Positions 17,392 through 26,448 of a stretch of DNA of 64,000 nt are shown here, one piece after another. Source of the DNA: Alistipes sp. (lineage in GTDB: Bacteria; Bacteroidota; Bacteroidia; Bacteroidales; Rikenellaceae); NCBI GenBank assembly GCA_017505725.1, contig JAFVOR010000043.1, positions 31,233 through 95,232 of the forward strand, read 5' to 3'. A model generated the notes under the pieces. The model worked only from the letters and a program-made list of their open reading frames with translations. It searched no databases and was not told the origin of the DNA. The translations under genes were made by a program, and so were the position numbers. Positions within the stretch are counted from its first letter, which is position 1, and each line of letters starts with the position of its first letter.

Positions 17392-18183
17392 ATGAAGAAG
17401 ATAATTATTACACTCGCTCTTCTCGTGGGCGTACATTCGGCACAGGCCTGGAATTGGGTCTACGACCAAGCGGCACTGTTGCTTGCATTCGAGAATATGA
17501 CACCTGTGGCACAGTCGGAGATGAAAAAGTATCTCGGCGAGAATATCCGTCAACAGATTCAGACCTTCGAGCAGGCTCGCAAGAGGGGTGAGATGGCCGA
17601 ATCTGCCGAGTGGCGTACCGTCGCGCTCGATATGGATATGAAGGTCGTTGTCAACGACGATAAAAACGCCGTCGCACAACTTGAGAAGGCGGTCGAGACG
17701 GTCAAGAATCGTGCTTCGAAGGATAAAGCCGAGGTGGAGTTGGCAATCCGCAAAATCATCGAGCTCACCATCGAGATGCACAATGTTGGTAATGTATCAC
17801 TCGAGGAGTACCCATATTCGAAGGAGGATTTCGAGTTTCAGCAGTCGATGGGTGGCTATGGCAAGAAGGAGAAGTTCCGTGCCCGCAAGTGGAAGCACTT
17901 CTGGTCGTATGGCTTCTCGGTATTCCACTCGAATTGGTCGGCAGAGATGCACGTGCGCGATCTGAAAGTGTGTCACGGCCGCTACAAGGAGCAATATATG
18001 GCGGGCACCATCCGCGATTGGGCCATCGATATGGGTAAGCTTGTTAAGCCTCTCTACGATTGGGCCGCTCCATATTGCTCGCTCTCTCGTCAGGCACACG
18101 CCGAAGAAGAGGAGCGTTTCTATGCCGGAGTTGCTCGTGCAGCATTCCGCATCGCAGCCCTTATGAACGAGGCTACGAAATAG
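17392..18183 (+). CDS. B8: non-canonical S1/P1-fold paralog
   Basis: 263 residues, mature from Trp20 (AQA|WNWVYD), Asp at position 6. The WH His is Arg (EWRTVAL), the core ELTIEMHNVGN has Glu in place of the zinc Asp, and the H-x3-D is missing. The type-B C-terminal block is clear: HVRDLKVCHG then MAGTIRDWAIDMG. The last helix is A-F-R-I-A-A-L-M-N. Confidence 0.73.
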   Translation: MKKIIITLALLVGVHSAQAWNWVYDQAALLLAFENMTPVAQSEMKKYLGENIRQQIQTFEQARKRGEMAESAEWRTVALDMDMKVVVNDDKNAVAQLEKAVETVKNRASKDKAEVELAIRKIIELTIEMHNVGNVSLEEYPYSKEDFEFQQSMGGYGKKEKFRARKWKHFWSYGFSVFHSNWSAEMHVRDLKVCHGRYKEQYMAGTIRDWAIDMGKLVKPLYDWAAPYCSLSRQAHAEEEERFYAGVARAAFRIAALMNEATK

Positions 18184-18214
18184 AAAAATTAACCTACAAA
18201 CTACCCATTAAATT

Positions 18215-19036
18215 ATGAATAGAGCGTTTTTGAAATCTTTGCTTGTGGTGGTGGCTACAATGTTTATCACCGAGCGAGCATTGGCTTGGGCTAATGTCGG
18301 CCACGCTGTAATTGCCCACAAAGCAGAGGAACTCCTCACACCTGAGGTTAAGGAGAAGTGTTACCATTACCTTCGTGCCTCGCTCGCTTACCACGCATCG
18401 TGGATGGATCAGTATCGCTCGATCGAGGGCTATACCGAGTGCGATAAGTGGCACAGCACAAATATAGATGCTAACTACAAAGTAGTTAAGGGTAAACCGA
18501 CGACTGGTGCCTATCATATCGAGCGTATCCGCAAAGAGATGGCAGGTGGTGCCTACAAGACAATGCCTGACTCATTGGTGAAGATTAACTTGCAGTACCT
18601 TATCCATATGATTGGCGACCACCACTGTCCCGTACACGTGCGTTGGAATAGAAAGGAGCATCCAGCATTCTCATACAACCTAAAGAGAAAGGGGCAAAAG
18701 TATGGCTATCATAGTTTCTGGGACGGCTCGCCAGCTTATGGTCGCAAGGGTTGGACATGCGAGAAGTATAGCGAGGAGATGGGCGTATTGCCAAAGGGCA
18801 AGGCTAAGAAGGTGCAGAAGGGCTCGGGCTACGACTGGACACAGGAGACTGCCGATGTATCGCGCTACTGCTTTACAGTAATACCAAAGGATACCGAGGT
18901 TACAAAGTTGAGCAAAGAGACGATCGAAACTGTACACCAGATTGTCGATAAGCAGATGCTCTATGCAGCATATCGCTTGGCGGGTGTCTTGAACGATATT
19001 TTTACAGATAAAGAGTATAAAACGGGCAAGAAATAG
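18215..19036 (+). CDS. A11: S1/P1-nuclease-like exported protein, full zinc site
   Basis: 273 residues, mature from about Trp25 (ALA|WANVGH). Ligands are in SWMDQYRS, KWHSTN, HMIGDHHCPVH (His replacing Met in DMH) and YHSFWD. Sister of A12 along its length; their partners B9 and B10 are sisters too, so the A11-B9 and A12-B10 pairs look like one pair-level duplication. It ends with a longer basic tail (DKEYKTGKK). B9 follows after 2 bases. Confidence 0.82.
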   Translation: MNRAFLKSLLVVVATMFITERALAWANVGHAVIAHKAEELLTPEVKEKCYHYLRASLAYHASWMDQYRSIEGYTECDKWHSTNIDANYKVVKGKPTTGAYHIERIRKEMAGGAYKTMPDSLVKINLQYLIHMIGDHHCPVHVRWNRKEHPAFSYNLKRKGQKYGYHSFWDGSPAYGRKGWTCEKYSEEMGVLPKGKAKKVQKGSGYDWTQETADVSRYCFTVIPKDTEVTKLSKETIETVHQIVDKQMLYAAYRLAGVLNDIFTDKEYKTGKK

Positions 19037-19038
19037 TT

Positions 19039-19839
19039 ATGAAAAAGATTGTATTGGCAGCGTTGCTTCTTGCTGCAACATTTTCGGCTAAAGCGTGGAA
19101 TACAGCCTACGATAAGGCGGTCTATTTGGTGGCAGCACAGAACTATAACCCCAAGACTCTTCGCTTGGTGCAGTACTATGTTAATGAGAATGTAACCAAG
19201 GCTTCGAACCACCTGGCTTGGCACCGTAAGAATGGCCGTCATCTCGAATCGGCTGGCTGGCATAAGCTCCACCTTGACGCATCGCTTCAGCCTGCTGCAA
19301 AGGATGAAAACGACGCTTATGTTCAGATTGAGAAGGCGTTGGAGATTATCCGCAATCGCAAGGATCACGACGATGCAGTGGTAAGCTTCGCAGTTCATAC
19401 TGTGATGAACCTTATCGTAGATATGCACAACCTCTCGAATGTTGTTATCGAGGATATTCCGCTCTCGCACCTCGACGACTTCAAGGTCGGCACATCGAAG
19501 GGTACGGCAAACGGTAGAAAGGCTACTATTACCCCATATTCGTGGAAGTCGCTCTGGACTCATCGCTATGTTACCTATCACGGAGCTTACTCGCCACAGA
19601 TGTGGGCAAAGGATATTGTGATTATGCACGGCGACAAAAAAGAGGAGTACTCGAAGGGTACTTTGAAGGATTGGGCTAACGATGTTGGTCAGTACACCAA
19701 GGATATTTATGGCGTTTTGGAGGCTGGTAATGGTAACTTCCTTCACCCAACCATTCAAGCCCACGAAGAGTTCCATATGAGTTGCTTGGCTCGTGCGGCA
19801 TATCGAATTGCGGTGTTGCTCAACGAGAATTTGAAGTGA
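19039..19839 (+). CDS. B9: non-canonical S1/P1-fold paralog (Asp6 / HxxHL group)
   Basis: 266 residues, mature from Trp20 (AKA|WNTAYD). It has GWHKLHLD, so the first His of H-x2-H aligns with the WH His of type A, and the core IVDMHNLSN keeps the Asp. The segment LQPAAKDENDAYVQIEKALE is nearly the same as in B10. C-terminal block: WAKDIVIMHG then SKGTLKDWANDVG. Confidence 0.74.
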   Translation: MKKIVLAALLLAATFSAKAWNTAYDKAVYLVAAQNYNPKTLRLVQYYVNENVTKASNHLAWHRKNGRHLESAGWHKLHLDASLQPAAKDENDAYVQIEKALEIIRNRKDHDDAVVSFAVHTVMNLIVDMHNLSNVVIEDIPLSHLDDFKVGTSKGTANGRKATITPYSWKSLWTHRYVTYHGAYSPQMWAKDIVIMHGDKKEEYSKGTLKDWANDVGQYTKDIYGVLEAGNGNFLHPTIQAHEEFHMSCLARAAYRIAVLLNENLK

Positions 19840-19889
19840 AGATGAATAGAGCAACCGAAAAATAGATTAACTCTTAAACTATCTATAAA

Positions 19890-20684
19890 ATGAACAAAAA
19901 ACTATTCAAACTTTTGCTTCTGTTTGTGGCTACCATAGCTACGCAGAGCGTCTGGGCGTGGGGTGGATTTGGTCACTCTGCAATCGCCTATGCAGCCGAG
20001 CAGTTGGTCGAGCCTGAGGTTCGACAGAAGTGTCGTCAATATCTCGGTACAACTATCACATATCAGGCTTCGTGGATGGATGCCTATCGTTCGATCAAGC
20101 CATACACTGCTTGTGACGAGTGGCATAGCACCAATATCGATGCCAAGGGCAAGGTGATGAAGGGTTTGACCACAACAGGTGCATTCCACATCGTGCGTAT
20201 CTTCGACGAGATGAAGGATGGCAAGTACAAGCAGATGTCCGATTCGTTGGTCAAAATCAATCTTCAGTACCTTATCCATATGATTGGCGACCACCACTGC
20301 CCTGTGCACGTGCGTTGGAACAAGGAGTCGCATCCGCAGTACTTATATTCGTTGAAGAGGAGGGGCAAGAAGCAGGGTTATCACGGTTTCTGGGATGGCT
20401 CGCCCGGTACTTGGCGTAAGGGCTGGACCGCCGATAGGTACTATGCACAGATGCCTAAACTTAGCCCAAAACAGGCAAAGAAGGCGCAGAAGGGTGATGG
20501 CTACACTTGGACTCAAGAGACAGCCAATGTCGCACGCAAATGTTTCAACCTCACACCGGAGGGAACTGATGTTGCGAAGTTGAGCAAGGAGGAGAGAACA
20601 GCCATCCACAATGTTGTGGATCGTCAGGTTATGTTGGCAGCTTACCGCTTAGCCGGAGTGTTGAACGAAATATTTAAGGAGTAA
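19890..20684 (+). CDS. A12: S1/P1-nuclease-like exported protein, full zinc site
   Basis: 264 residues, mature from Trp24 (VWA|WGGFGH; a Trp also precedes the cleavage site). Ligands are in SWMDAYRS, EWHSTN, HMIGDHHCPVH and YHGFWD. Sister of A11 (shared DSLVKINLQYLIHMIGD). The 50-base gap before it is the longest between array members and is A-rich without a -7 box. B10 follows after 5 bases. Confidence 0.82.
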   Translation: MNKKLFKLLLLFVATIATQSVWAWGGFGHSAIAYAAEQLVEPEVRQKCRQYLGTTITYQASWMDAYRSIKPYTACDEWHSTNIDAKGKVMKGLTTTGAFHIVRIFDEMKDGKYKQMSDSLVKINLQYLIHMIGDHHCPVHVRWNKESHPQYLYSLKRRGKKQGYHGFWDGSPGTWRKGWTADRYYAQMPKLSPKQAKKAQKGDGYTWTQETANVARKCFNLTPEGTDVAKLSKEERTAIHNVVDRQVMLAAYRLAGVLNEIFKE

Positions 20685-20689
20685 CGACT

Positions 20690-21490
20690 ATGAAGAGGAT
20701 AATTATATTGACAGTAGCACTCTTTGCCGGCCTATTCTCGGCAGGGGCGTGGTCACACAGTATGGATAAGGGCGTATTGCTCTTTGCTCAGAAGCATCTC
20801 ACACCCGAGACCAAGAGCCTGGTGGCACAATATGTTGGCGACGACATAACAAAGGCTGAGGGTTACCTCGTAGCGCAGCGCAAGGCTAACCGCTTGCTTC
20901 ACACCGAGGGTTGGCACACGCTCCATCTCGATAGCAACCTGCAACCAGCGGCAAAGGACGATAACGATGCCTTGGTGCAGATCGAAAAGGCTTTGGAGGT
21001 GATGCGTAACCGCACAAAGCATAGTAAGTCGGAGGTTAGCTTTGCAATCAAGACCGTGATGAATCTGGTGATTGATATGCACAACCTCTCGAATGTAGCA
21101 CTCGAGGAGTATCCGCTCTCGGGTACCGATTTCGAGTTTATGATGACCAAGGGCTCGGCTCGTGGCAAGGGCGGAAAGAAGATTCCGTACCGCTGGAAGA
21201 CTTTGTGGACATACCGCTATGTCAGCTTCCACGCTGCCTACTCACCGGAGATGTGGCTCGAGGAGTTGGGCGTGATGTTTGGCGACAAGAGGGCTGAACT
21301 CTCGGCCGGCACATTGCGCGATTGGGTTGGCGACGTCGGCAACTACTCGAAATCTGTCTACGAGCATCTACGCAAGGAGAACAATCTGTTTGTGCACGCA
21401 ACTATTCACTCGTATGATCTTTTCCATATGTCGTGCGTAGGTAAGGCTGCCTACCGCCTGGCTGCGTTATTGAACGATAACTTAAAATAG
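20690..21490 (+). CDS. B10: non-canonical S1/P1-fold paralog (Asp6 / HxxHL group)
   Basis: 266 residues, mature from Trp21 (AGA|WSHSMD). It has GWHTLHLD and VIDMHNLSN as in B9, its sister, and the block ELSAGTLRDWVGDVG. The sisters differ mainly in the central loop (GSARGKGGKKIPYRW here). Together with A12 it forms the duplicated copy of the A11-B9 pair. Confidence 0.74.
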   Translation: MKRIIILTVALFAGLFSAGAWSHSMDKGVLLFAQKHLTPETKSLVAQYVGDDITKAEGYLVAQRKANRLLHTEGWHTLHLDSNLQPAAKDDNDALVQIEKALEVMRNRTKHSKSEVSFAIKTVMNLVIDMHNLSNVALEEYPLSGTDFEFMMTKGSARGKGGKKIPYRWKTLWTYRYVSFHAAYSPEMWLEELGVMFGDKRAELSAGTLRDWVGDVGNYSKSVYEHLRKENNLFVHATIHSYDLFHMSCVGKAAYRLAALLNDNLK

Positions 21491-21498
21491 AGCATAAA

Positions 21499-22275
21499 AT
21501 GAAAAAACTACTATTACTTGTTGCGATTGTTGCAACAATCGCTACCGCAAAGGGTTGGGGTGGTTATGGCCACTCGTGTGCGGCATATATTGCCGAGCAA
21601 CATCTTACACCCGAGGCCAAGGCCAAGTGTGAGCACTACCTTCAGCACTCGTTCGTATTCTACGCTTCGTGGATGGATCAGTGGCGTCATATCGAGCCCT
21701 ACAAGGAGTCGAATGCTTGGCACGTCATCTATGTAGATGAGAATTGGAAGCTCGACACCTCGAAGAAAAAGTATGCCGAGTATCAGAGTCAGCGTATATG
21801 GGACGAGTTGAAGAACTACAAGAATCTGCCAGATTCATTGGTGCGCCAGAATCTTATCTACCTGATTCATATGGTGCCCGATTTCCACTGCCCTGTGCAC
21901 ACCTTTTTCAAGAAGGGACTTCACCCCGAGCGCAAATATACCTTGAAACTCAAGGGCAAGAGCTACTCGTTGCATACCTTCTGGGATCGTTCGCCGAATA
22001 TTGGCCGCACAAAGTGGACTATGGAGCGTTATGCTAAGGAGATTGATGTGATATCTCCAAAGTTACAGAAGAAGTATATGAAGGGAAATGTGGCAAAGTG
22101 GGCTAACGATGCTCTCAAGCAGGCAAACCGCCTCTATGCCATCACACCTGAAGGCACCGAGATACATCGTATGCCGAAGGCCAAGTTGGCAGAGGTGCAT
22201 AGCCTCACCGATGAGATGATCCTCAAGGGTGCATACCACTTGGCATATATGATTAACGATATTTTCAAAGAGTAA
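21499..22275 (+). CDS. A13: S1/P1-nuclease-like exported protein, full zinc site
   Basis: 258 residues with the shortest type-A signal peptide (19 residues, TAKG|WGGYGH), so cleavage follows Gly rather than Ala. Ligands are in SWMDQWRH, AWHVIY, HMVPDFHCPVH (Phe in DFH) and LHTFWD. B11 follows after 13 bases. Confidence 0.81.
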   Translation: MKKLLLLVAIVATIATAKGWGGYGHSCAAYIAEQHLTPEAKAKCEHYLQHSFVFYASWMDQWRHIEPYKESNAWHVIYVDENWKLDTSKKKYAEYQSQRIWDELKNYKNLPDSLVRQNLIYLIHMVPDFHCPVHTFFKKGLHPERKYTLKLKGKSYSLHTFWDRSPNIGRTKWTMERYAKEIDVISPKLQKKYMKGNVAKWANDALKQANRLYAITPEGTEIHRMPKAKLAEVHSLTDEMILKGAYHLAYMINDIFKE

Positions 22276-22288
22276 GGAGGGCAAATAT

Positions 22289-23053
22289 ATGAAGAGAATA
22301 TTTCTTGCAATAGCCTTCGTGGCACTGTTTTTCAGTGCCAAGGCGTGGACAGGTTTGGTCGACAATGCGTCGTACATCATCGCCCGCAAGTATATGAACA
22401 AGCAGGCGTTGGCGGAGTTTAATCGTATCTCCGCATTGAAGAATAGCGTTGATTATAAGTGGGTTGCAGATAGTGCAGCACGAGCAATGCTCGACGCCGA
22501 ATTGCACTCGACAACCACTGATGAGAAGGATATCGTAGTGCGACTCGAGAGGGCTGTTGAGGTGCTTCGCAATCGCGCAAACCACACCCCTGGTGAGCAG
22601 TACAAGGCGTTGGTTGCGGTGCAGAAACTCATCGTCAATCTTCACACCGTATCGTGCATTGCTATCGATGGCATCGAGCAGTCGAAGGCCGACTTCTCGT
22701 TCACTTGGACTGCAGGCAAGGAGGGATCGAAGAAGCACGAGAAGCGAGGTCCGCTCACCTGGCATAAGCTCTGGAGCAGCAACTTCTGCTTCTGGCATCA
22801 GGGCTGGTCGTCGGAGTACTACGCCTACGATATCGACCTTCGTTTCGGTAAGCAGCGTGAGGCCCTTATGCAGGGCGCTCCGCGCGACTGGGCGCACGAT
22901 ATGGGTGTGTTGGCAAAGCCTATGTATGAGTGGGCGCAGCCGGGTATGGTGCTCAAGCACGAGCCACGACTCAATCTCGAAGATCTACATCTCAACAATG
23001 TTGCCAAGGCGGGATACCGTTTGGCTTACTTGATGAATACAATCCTAAAATAG
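22289..23053 (+). CDS. B11: non-canonical S1/P1-fold paralog
   Basis: 254 residues, mature from Trp20 (AKA|WTGLVD). Asp at position 6, but the WH region lacks His; the core LIVNLHTVSC has Asn for the zinc Asp and ends in Cys. It resembles B6 in the stretch STTTDEKDIVVRLERA to VLRNRANHT. Block YAYDIDLRFG then QGAPRDWAHDMG. A P1-type metal site cannot form. Confidence 0.72.
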   Translation: MKRIFLAIAFVALFFSAKAWTGLVDNASYIIARKYMNKQALAEFNRISALKNSVDYKWVADSAARAMLDAELHSTTTDEKDIVVRLERAVEVLRNRANHTPGEQYKALVAVQKLIVNLHTVSCIAIDGIEQSKADFSFTWTAGKEGSKKHEKRGPLTWHKLWSSNFCFWHQGWSSEYYAYDIDLRFGKQREALMQGAPRDWAHDMGVLAKPMYEWAQPGMVLKHEPRLNLEDLHLNNVAKAGYRLAYLMNTILK

Positions 23054-23061
23054 AACATACG

Positions 23062-23862
23062 ATGAAAAAGTTATCACTTCTGATTCTTTCGCTCGTAGCA
23101 GTTATGGGCGTGCAGAGCGCAAAGGCGTGGGGAGGCTTCGGACATAGTGCCATCACCTATGTTGCCGAGCAACATCTCACACCCGAGGCGAAGGCAAAGT
23201 GTCGCTACTACCTCAAACACACCATCGTCTACTATGCTTCGTGGATGGATTATTGGCGCTCAGTGCCCGAGTATAGGTCTGTGAATAGTCAGCACGGAAT
23301 ATCTGCTATGCCGGATGGTCGCACTCTCGATTGGGGCGGCAAACCAAAGGGCAAAGCTATGGGATACCTCAAAAATGCCCTCGAGGAGTTAGGTAATGGC
23401 AACTACAAGAATCTGCCCGATTCGGTTGTGCGTCAGCGACTTATCAATATGGTGCACTATCTGCCCGATCTCCATTGTCCTGTTCACGTCAGCTTCCCAA
23501 AGAAGGAGTTTGCACACTACCGCTATAGCCTCCTTCGCAAGGGTAAGAAGACGAGCTATCACGGCTTCTGGGATGGTTCACCAAACTTCAAGCGCGGCAA
23601 GTGGGATGTGGCCACCTATGCTGCCGAGGTTGATAAGGTGAAGCCAAAGCAGGCGCAAAAGTGGCAGAAGGGTACTCTCGACGATTGGGCACGCGATATC
23701 ATCAAGCAAGCACATCGTAGCTACAAGATTACCCCAAAGGATACCGATATCAGCAAATTAACCGATGCGGATGTTGCAAAGGTGCACGCACTCTCCGACG
23801 AGATGGCACTCAAGGCTGCCTATCGTCTGGCCTATGTGCTTAATACAATCTTTGCGGAGTAG
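23062..23862 (+). CDS. A14: S1/P1-nuclease-like exported protein, full zinc site
   Basis: 266 residues from the ATG at 23062; the open frame runs back into B11, but only this start gives the MKK signal peptide (AKA|WGGFGH, Trp23). Ligands are in SWMDYWRS, SQHGIS (Gln replaces Trp before the His), HYLPDLHCPVH and YHGFWD. With A15 and A16 it forms a group sharing NLPDSVVRQRLIN. B12 follows. Confidence 0.82.
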   Translation: MKKLSLLILSLVAVMGVQSAKAWGGFGHSAITYVAEQHLTPEAKAKCRYYLKHTIVYYASWMDYWRSVPEYRSVNSQHGISAMPDGRTLDWGGKPKGKAMGYLKNALEELGNGNYKNLPDSVVRQRLINMVHYLPDLHCPVHVSFPKKEFAHYRYSLLRKGKKTSYHGFWDGSPNFKRGKWDVATYAAEVDKVKPKQAQKWQKGTLDDWARDIIKQAHRSYKITPKDTDISKLTDADVAKVHALSDEMALKAAYRLAYVLNTIFAE

Positions 23863-23883
23863 AATATCATAATGAGAAGAACT

Positions 23884-24672
23884 ATGAAAAAGATACTATT
23901 GGCAGTAGCATTTGTTGCGGTTGCATTCAGCGCAAGTGCTTGGAACAGACAGCAAGACGAGGCGGTGGTGATAGCGGCTTCGAAGCACCTCACGCCGAAG
24001 GCCAAGATGGTGGTCGATGGCTATTTGGGTACCGACTACACCGATGACCTGGTCTACATCTACAACCTCGAGCGCAGAAAGCGTTCGCCATATTCGACTG
24101 AGGTACACTATATTCACCTCGATGATAAGTTGCAGATTATTGCGGGCGATGGTGACGACGCAGTCAGGGCCATCGAGGAGGCTCTCGCCATCATCAAGAA
24201 GGGTACAGGCTCACGCCACGAGATAACCAATGCCTTCCGCACCATCATCTGCCTGATGTGCGATATGCACTGCCTCTCGAATGTGCGCCTCTCGAATGTG
24301 CCACACTCGCAGAGCGACTTCGATGTTCAGGTGCAGCGTACAGCCTCGGGTCCGAAGATGAAGGAGGTGTCGCGCGTCAAGTGGTCGAAGTTTTGGGGCG
24401 GATACAATGGTCATCACAGGGGCTTCTTTGCCGAGTTGTGGGCCGAGGAGATGGAGGTTTGCCACGGTGCCGACTATGCACAGATCACTAAGGGTGGTCT
24501 GCGCGATTGGGCGTCACGGAATGGTGCTATTGCAGCAGATCTCTACACTCGCATCAACCCTACCAATGTGGTGACTCGCGTCGAGTTTTTGAAGTTGGAG
24601 GAACTCCACTTCGAGATGATGGCGACTGCAGGATTTCGTTTGGCGGCTTTGTTGAATGATACGATCAAATAA
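23884..24672 (+). CDS. B12: non-canonical S1/P1-fold paralog (Asp6 / HxxHL group)
   Basis: 262 residues from the ATG at 23884 (an ATG at 23872 adds four residues). Mature from Trp20 (ASA|WNRQQD). It has EVHYIHLD and LMCDMHCLSN, where Cys replaces the Asn of its relatives. Block WAEEMEVCHG then KGGLRDWA. The last 57 bases, the gap and the start of A15 are nearly identical to the B13-A16 junction. Confidence 0.74.
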   Translation: MKKILLAVAFVAVAFSASAWNRQQDEAVVIAASKHLTPKAKMVVDGYLGTDYTDDLVYIYNLERRKRSPYSTEVHYIHLDDKLQIIAGDGDDAVRAIEEALAIIKKGTGSRHEITNAFRTIICLMCDMHCLSNVRLSNVPHSQSDFDVQVQRTASGPKMKEVSRVKWSKFWGGYNGHHRGFFAELWAEEMEVCHGADYAQITKGGLRDWASRNGAIAADLYTRINPTNVVTRVEFLKLEELHFEMMATAGFRLAALLNDTIK

Positions 24673-24744
24673 CCTAATAATCAAACAATTAAACACCGTA
24701 TTTTATGAGAACAAAATGTCTTATTTTAACGCTCTGCCTTGTTG
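24616..24744 (+). repeat. B12-A15 junction tract duplicated at B13-A16
   Basis: 129 bases covering the end of B12, the whole intergenic gap and the start of A15. They align without gaps to 26320-26448 with about nine differences by eye, although the flanking coding sequences are much more diverged. Confidence 0.88.
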
Positions 24745-25568
24745 CAGTAATGGGGCCACAGAGCGCAAAGGCGTGGGGCACGGTGGGACACCACTGCGCG
24801 GCATATATTGCCGAGCAACATCTCACCCCCGAGGCAAAAGAGAAGTGTCGCTACTATCTCCAACACACGCTATCTTATTATGCAATGTGGATGGATCGTT
24901 GGCGTGGCATCAAGCAGTTCGAAGCCATCAATAATGGTCACTCGATTCGCACAACCAATGATGGCAGAAAGATCACTTGGGAGGCGTTCACCTCCTCTAC
25001 TATGGGCGATGCTATAGCTACTCCTCCGGGACGCGCTATGGGACACCTCTACAATGCACTCAATGAGTTGGGTGGTGGCAAGTATAAGAATTTGCCCGAT
25101 TCGGTTGTCCGTCAGCGACTTATCAATATGATTCACTATGTTCCCGATATGCACTGTCCTTCGCATTGCGGTTTCCCCGAGAAGTTCTATCCGCCAACCT
25201 CGAAATATAAGATTACTCGCAAGGGCAAGTGGGCAAATTATCACTCTTTCTGGGATGGTTCGCCAGGTTTTATGCGTAAGAATATAACCTTGAAGAAGTA
25301 TGCCGAGATGGTCGATGTCGTATCGCCAAAGGAGTCGAAAAAGTGGCAGAAGGGACTTGAGAAGAGAGACCTTAGGGCTGGCATCGGCTCGTGGGGTAAG
25401 GGTTGTATTCAGAGAGCAAAGGAGGCTTACGAAATCATTCCGCAGGGAACCGATCTTGCAAAGATGCCTAAGGAGCAACAGAAGCAGGTACACGACTTGG
25501 CTGACCGTGCTATTTTGGTAGGTGCATATCGCTTGGCTTATGTGTTGAATACCATTTTCAAGGAGTAG
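24705..25568 (+). CDS. A15: S1/P1-nuclease-like exported protein, full zinc site
   Basis: 287 residues, the longest paralog, because of an insertion around EAFTSSTMGDAIATPPG and another near EKRDLRAGIGS. Mature from Trp24 (AKA|WGTVGH). Ligands are in MWMDRWRG, NGHSIR, HYVPDMHCPSH and YHSFWD. Its 5' end belongs to a tract shared with A16. B13 follows after 22 bases. Confidence 0.82.
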   Translation: MRTKCLILTLCLVAVMGPQSAKAWGTVGHHCAAYIAEQHLTPEAKEKCRYYLQHTLSYYAMWMDRWRGIKQFEAINNGHSIRTTNDGRKITWEAFTSSTMGDAIATPPGRAMGHLYNALNELGGGKYKNLPDSVVRQRLINMIHYVPDMHCPSHCGFPEKFYPPTSKYKITRKGKWANYHSFWDGSPGFMRKNITLKKYAEMVDVVSPKESKKWQKGLEKRDLRAGIGSWGKGCIQRAKEAYEIIPQGTDLAKMPKEQQKQVHDLADRAILVGAYRLAYVLNTIFKE

Positions 25569-25590
25569 TAACGTTGTAAGAGAGAGAAAA

Positions 25591-26376
25591 ATGAAGAAGA
25601 TATTTTTGTTTGTGGCATTTGCGATGATGGTATCCGTTGCAAATGCGTGGCATAAGAACTGCGAGGCCGGAGTGGTAGCATTGGCCGCAAAACACCTCAC
25701 TCCTGAGGCTAAAGCTCTCGTTGAGAAGCATTTGGGCACTACCTACGAGGATGATGTTCACTATCTCTACCTACTCGAGAAAAAGAAGAAGGCCACCTTC
25801 TCAAAGGAGATTCACTATCTCCACCTCGATAAGAATTTTCAACCATTGAGTGTCGAGGGTGACGATGCCTATGCAGCAATCGAGAAGGCTTTGCAGGTGG
25901 TGCGTGCGTACAAATCGCACTCTGATGCCGAGGTCAAAATGGCTTTGCGTTATGTTGTGGGGCTGATGCTCGACATTCACAACTTGTCGCAGATTCGAAT
26001 CGAGAATATTGCCCATTCGCAGGCTGATTTCAAGTTCAAGCGCCAACAAAGCGAGTACAAACCTAATGTTTACAAGAACTACAGATGGTCGAACTTTTTC
26101 ACCCTGCAGAGCAATTTGTATGCTGTATTCCACGCCGATTTGTGGGCCGAGGATATGGAGTTGTGTCACGGAAAGCATAAGGCTGACTTCTCGAAGGGCG
26201 ACTTGCGCGATTGGGTAGCGGCAAATGGTGCTATGGCAGCCGAGTTGTTGGCGGAAATTAATCCCGAGAAGATTATGGCAATGCGTCGATTCCTCGAGTT
26301 GGACTACCTCAACTACGATATGATGGCGACTGCAGGATTTCGTTTGGCAGCTTTATTGAATGACACGATCAAATAA
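25591..26376 (+). CDS. B13: non-canonical S1/P1-fold paralog (Glu6 / HxxHL group)
   Basis: 261 residues, mature from Trp20 (ANA|WHKNCE), the only member with Glu at position 6. It has EIHYLHLD and LMLDIHNLSQ, and the block WAEDMELCHG then SKGDLRDWVAANG. Close to B12 and B5 in the KHLGT-x-Y-x-DDV-x-YLY segment. Confidence 0.74.
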   Translation: MKKIFLFVAFAMMVSVANAWHKNCEAGVVALAAKHLTPEAKALVEKHLGTTYEDDVHYLYLLEKKKKATFSKEIHYLHLDKNFQPLSVEGDDAYAAIEKALQVVRAYKSHSDAEVKMALRYVVGLMLDIHNLSQIRIENIAHSQADFKFKRQQSEYKPNVYKNYRWSNFFTLQSNLYAVFHADLWAEDMELCHGKHKADFSKGDLRDWVAANGAMAAELLAEINPEKIMAMRRFLELDYLNYDMMATAGFRLAALLNDTIK

Positions 26377-26448
26377 CCTAATAATCAAATAATTAAACAC
26401 AGTATTTTATGAGAACAAAACGTCTTATTTTGATGCTCTGCCTCGTTG
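26320..26448 (+). repeat. B13-A16 junction tract duplicated at B12-A15
   Basis: Partner of the tract at 24616-24744. Conservation of the non-coding gap points to recent copying (duplication or gene conversion), not selection on protein. Confidence 0.88.
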
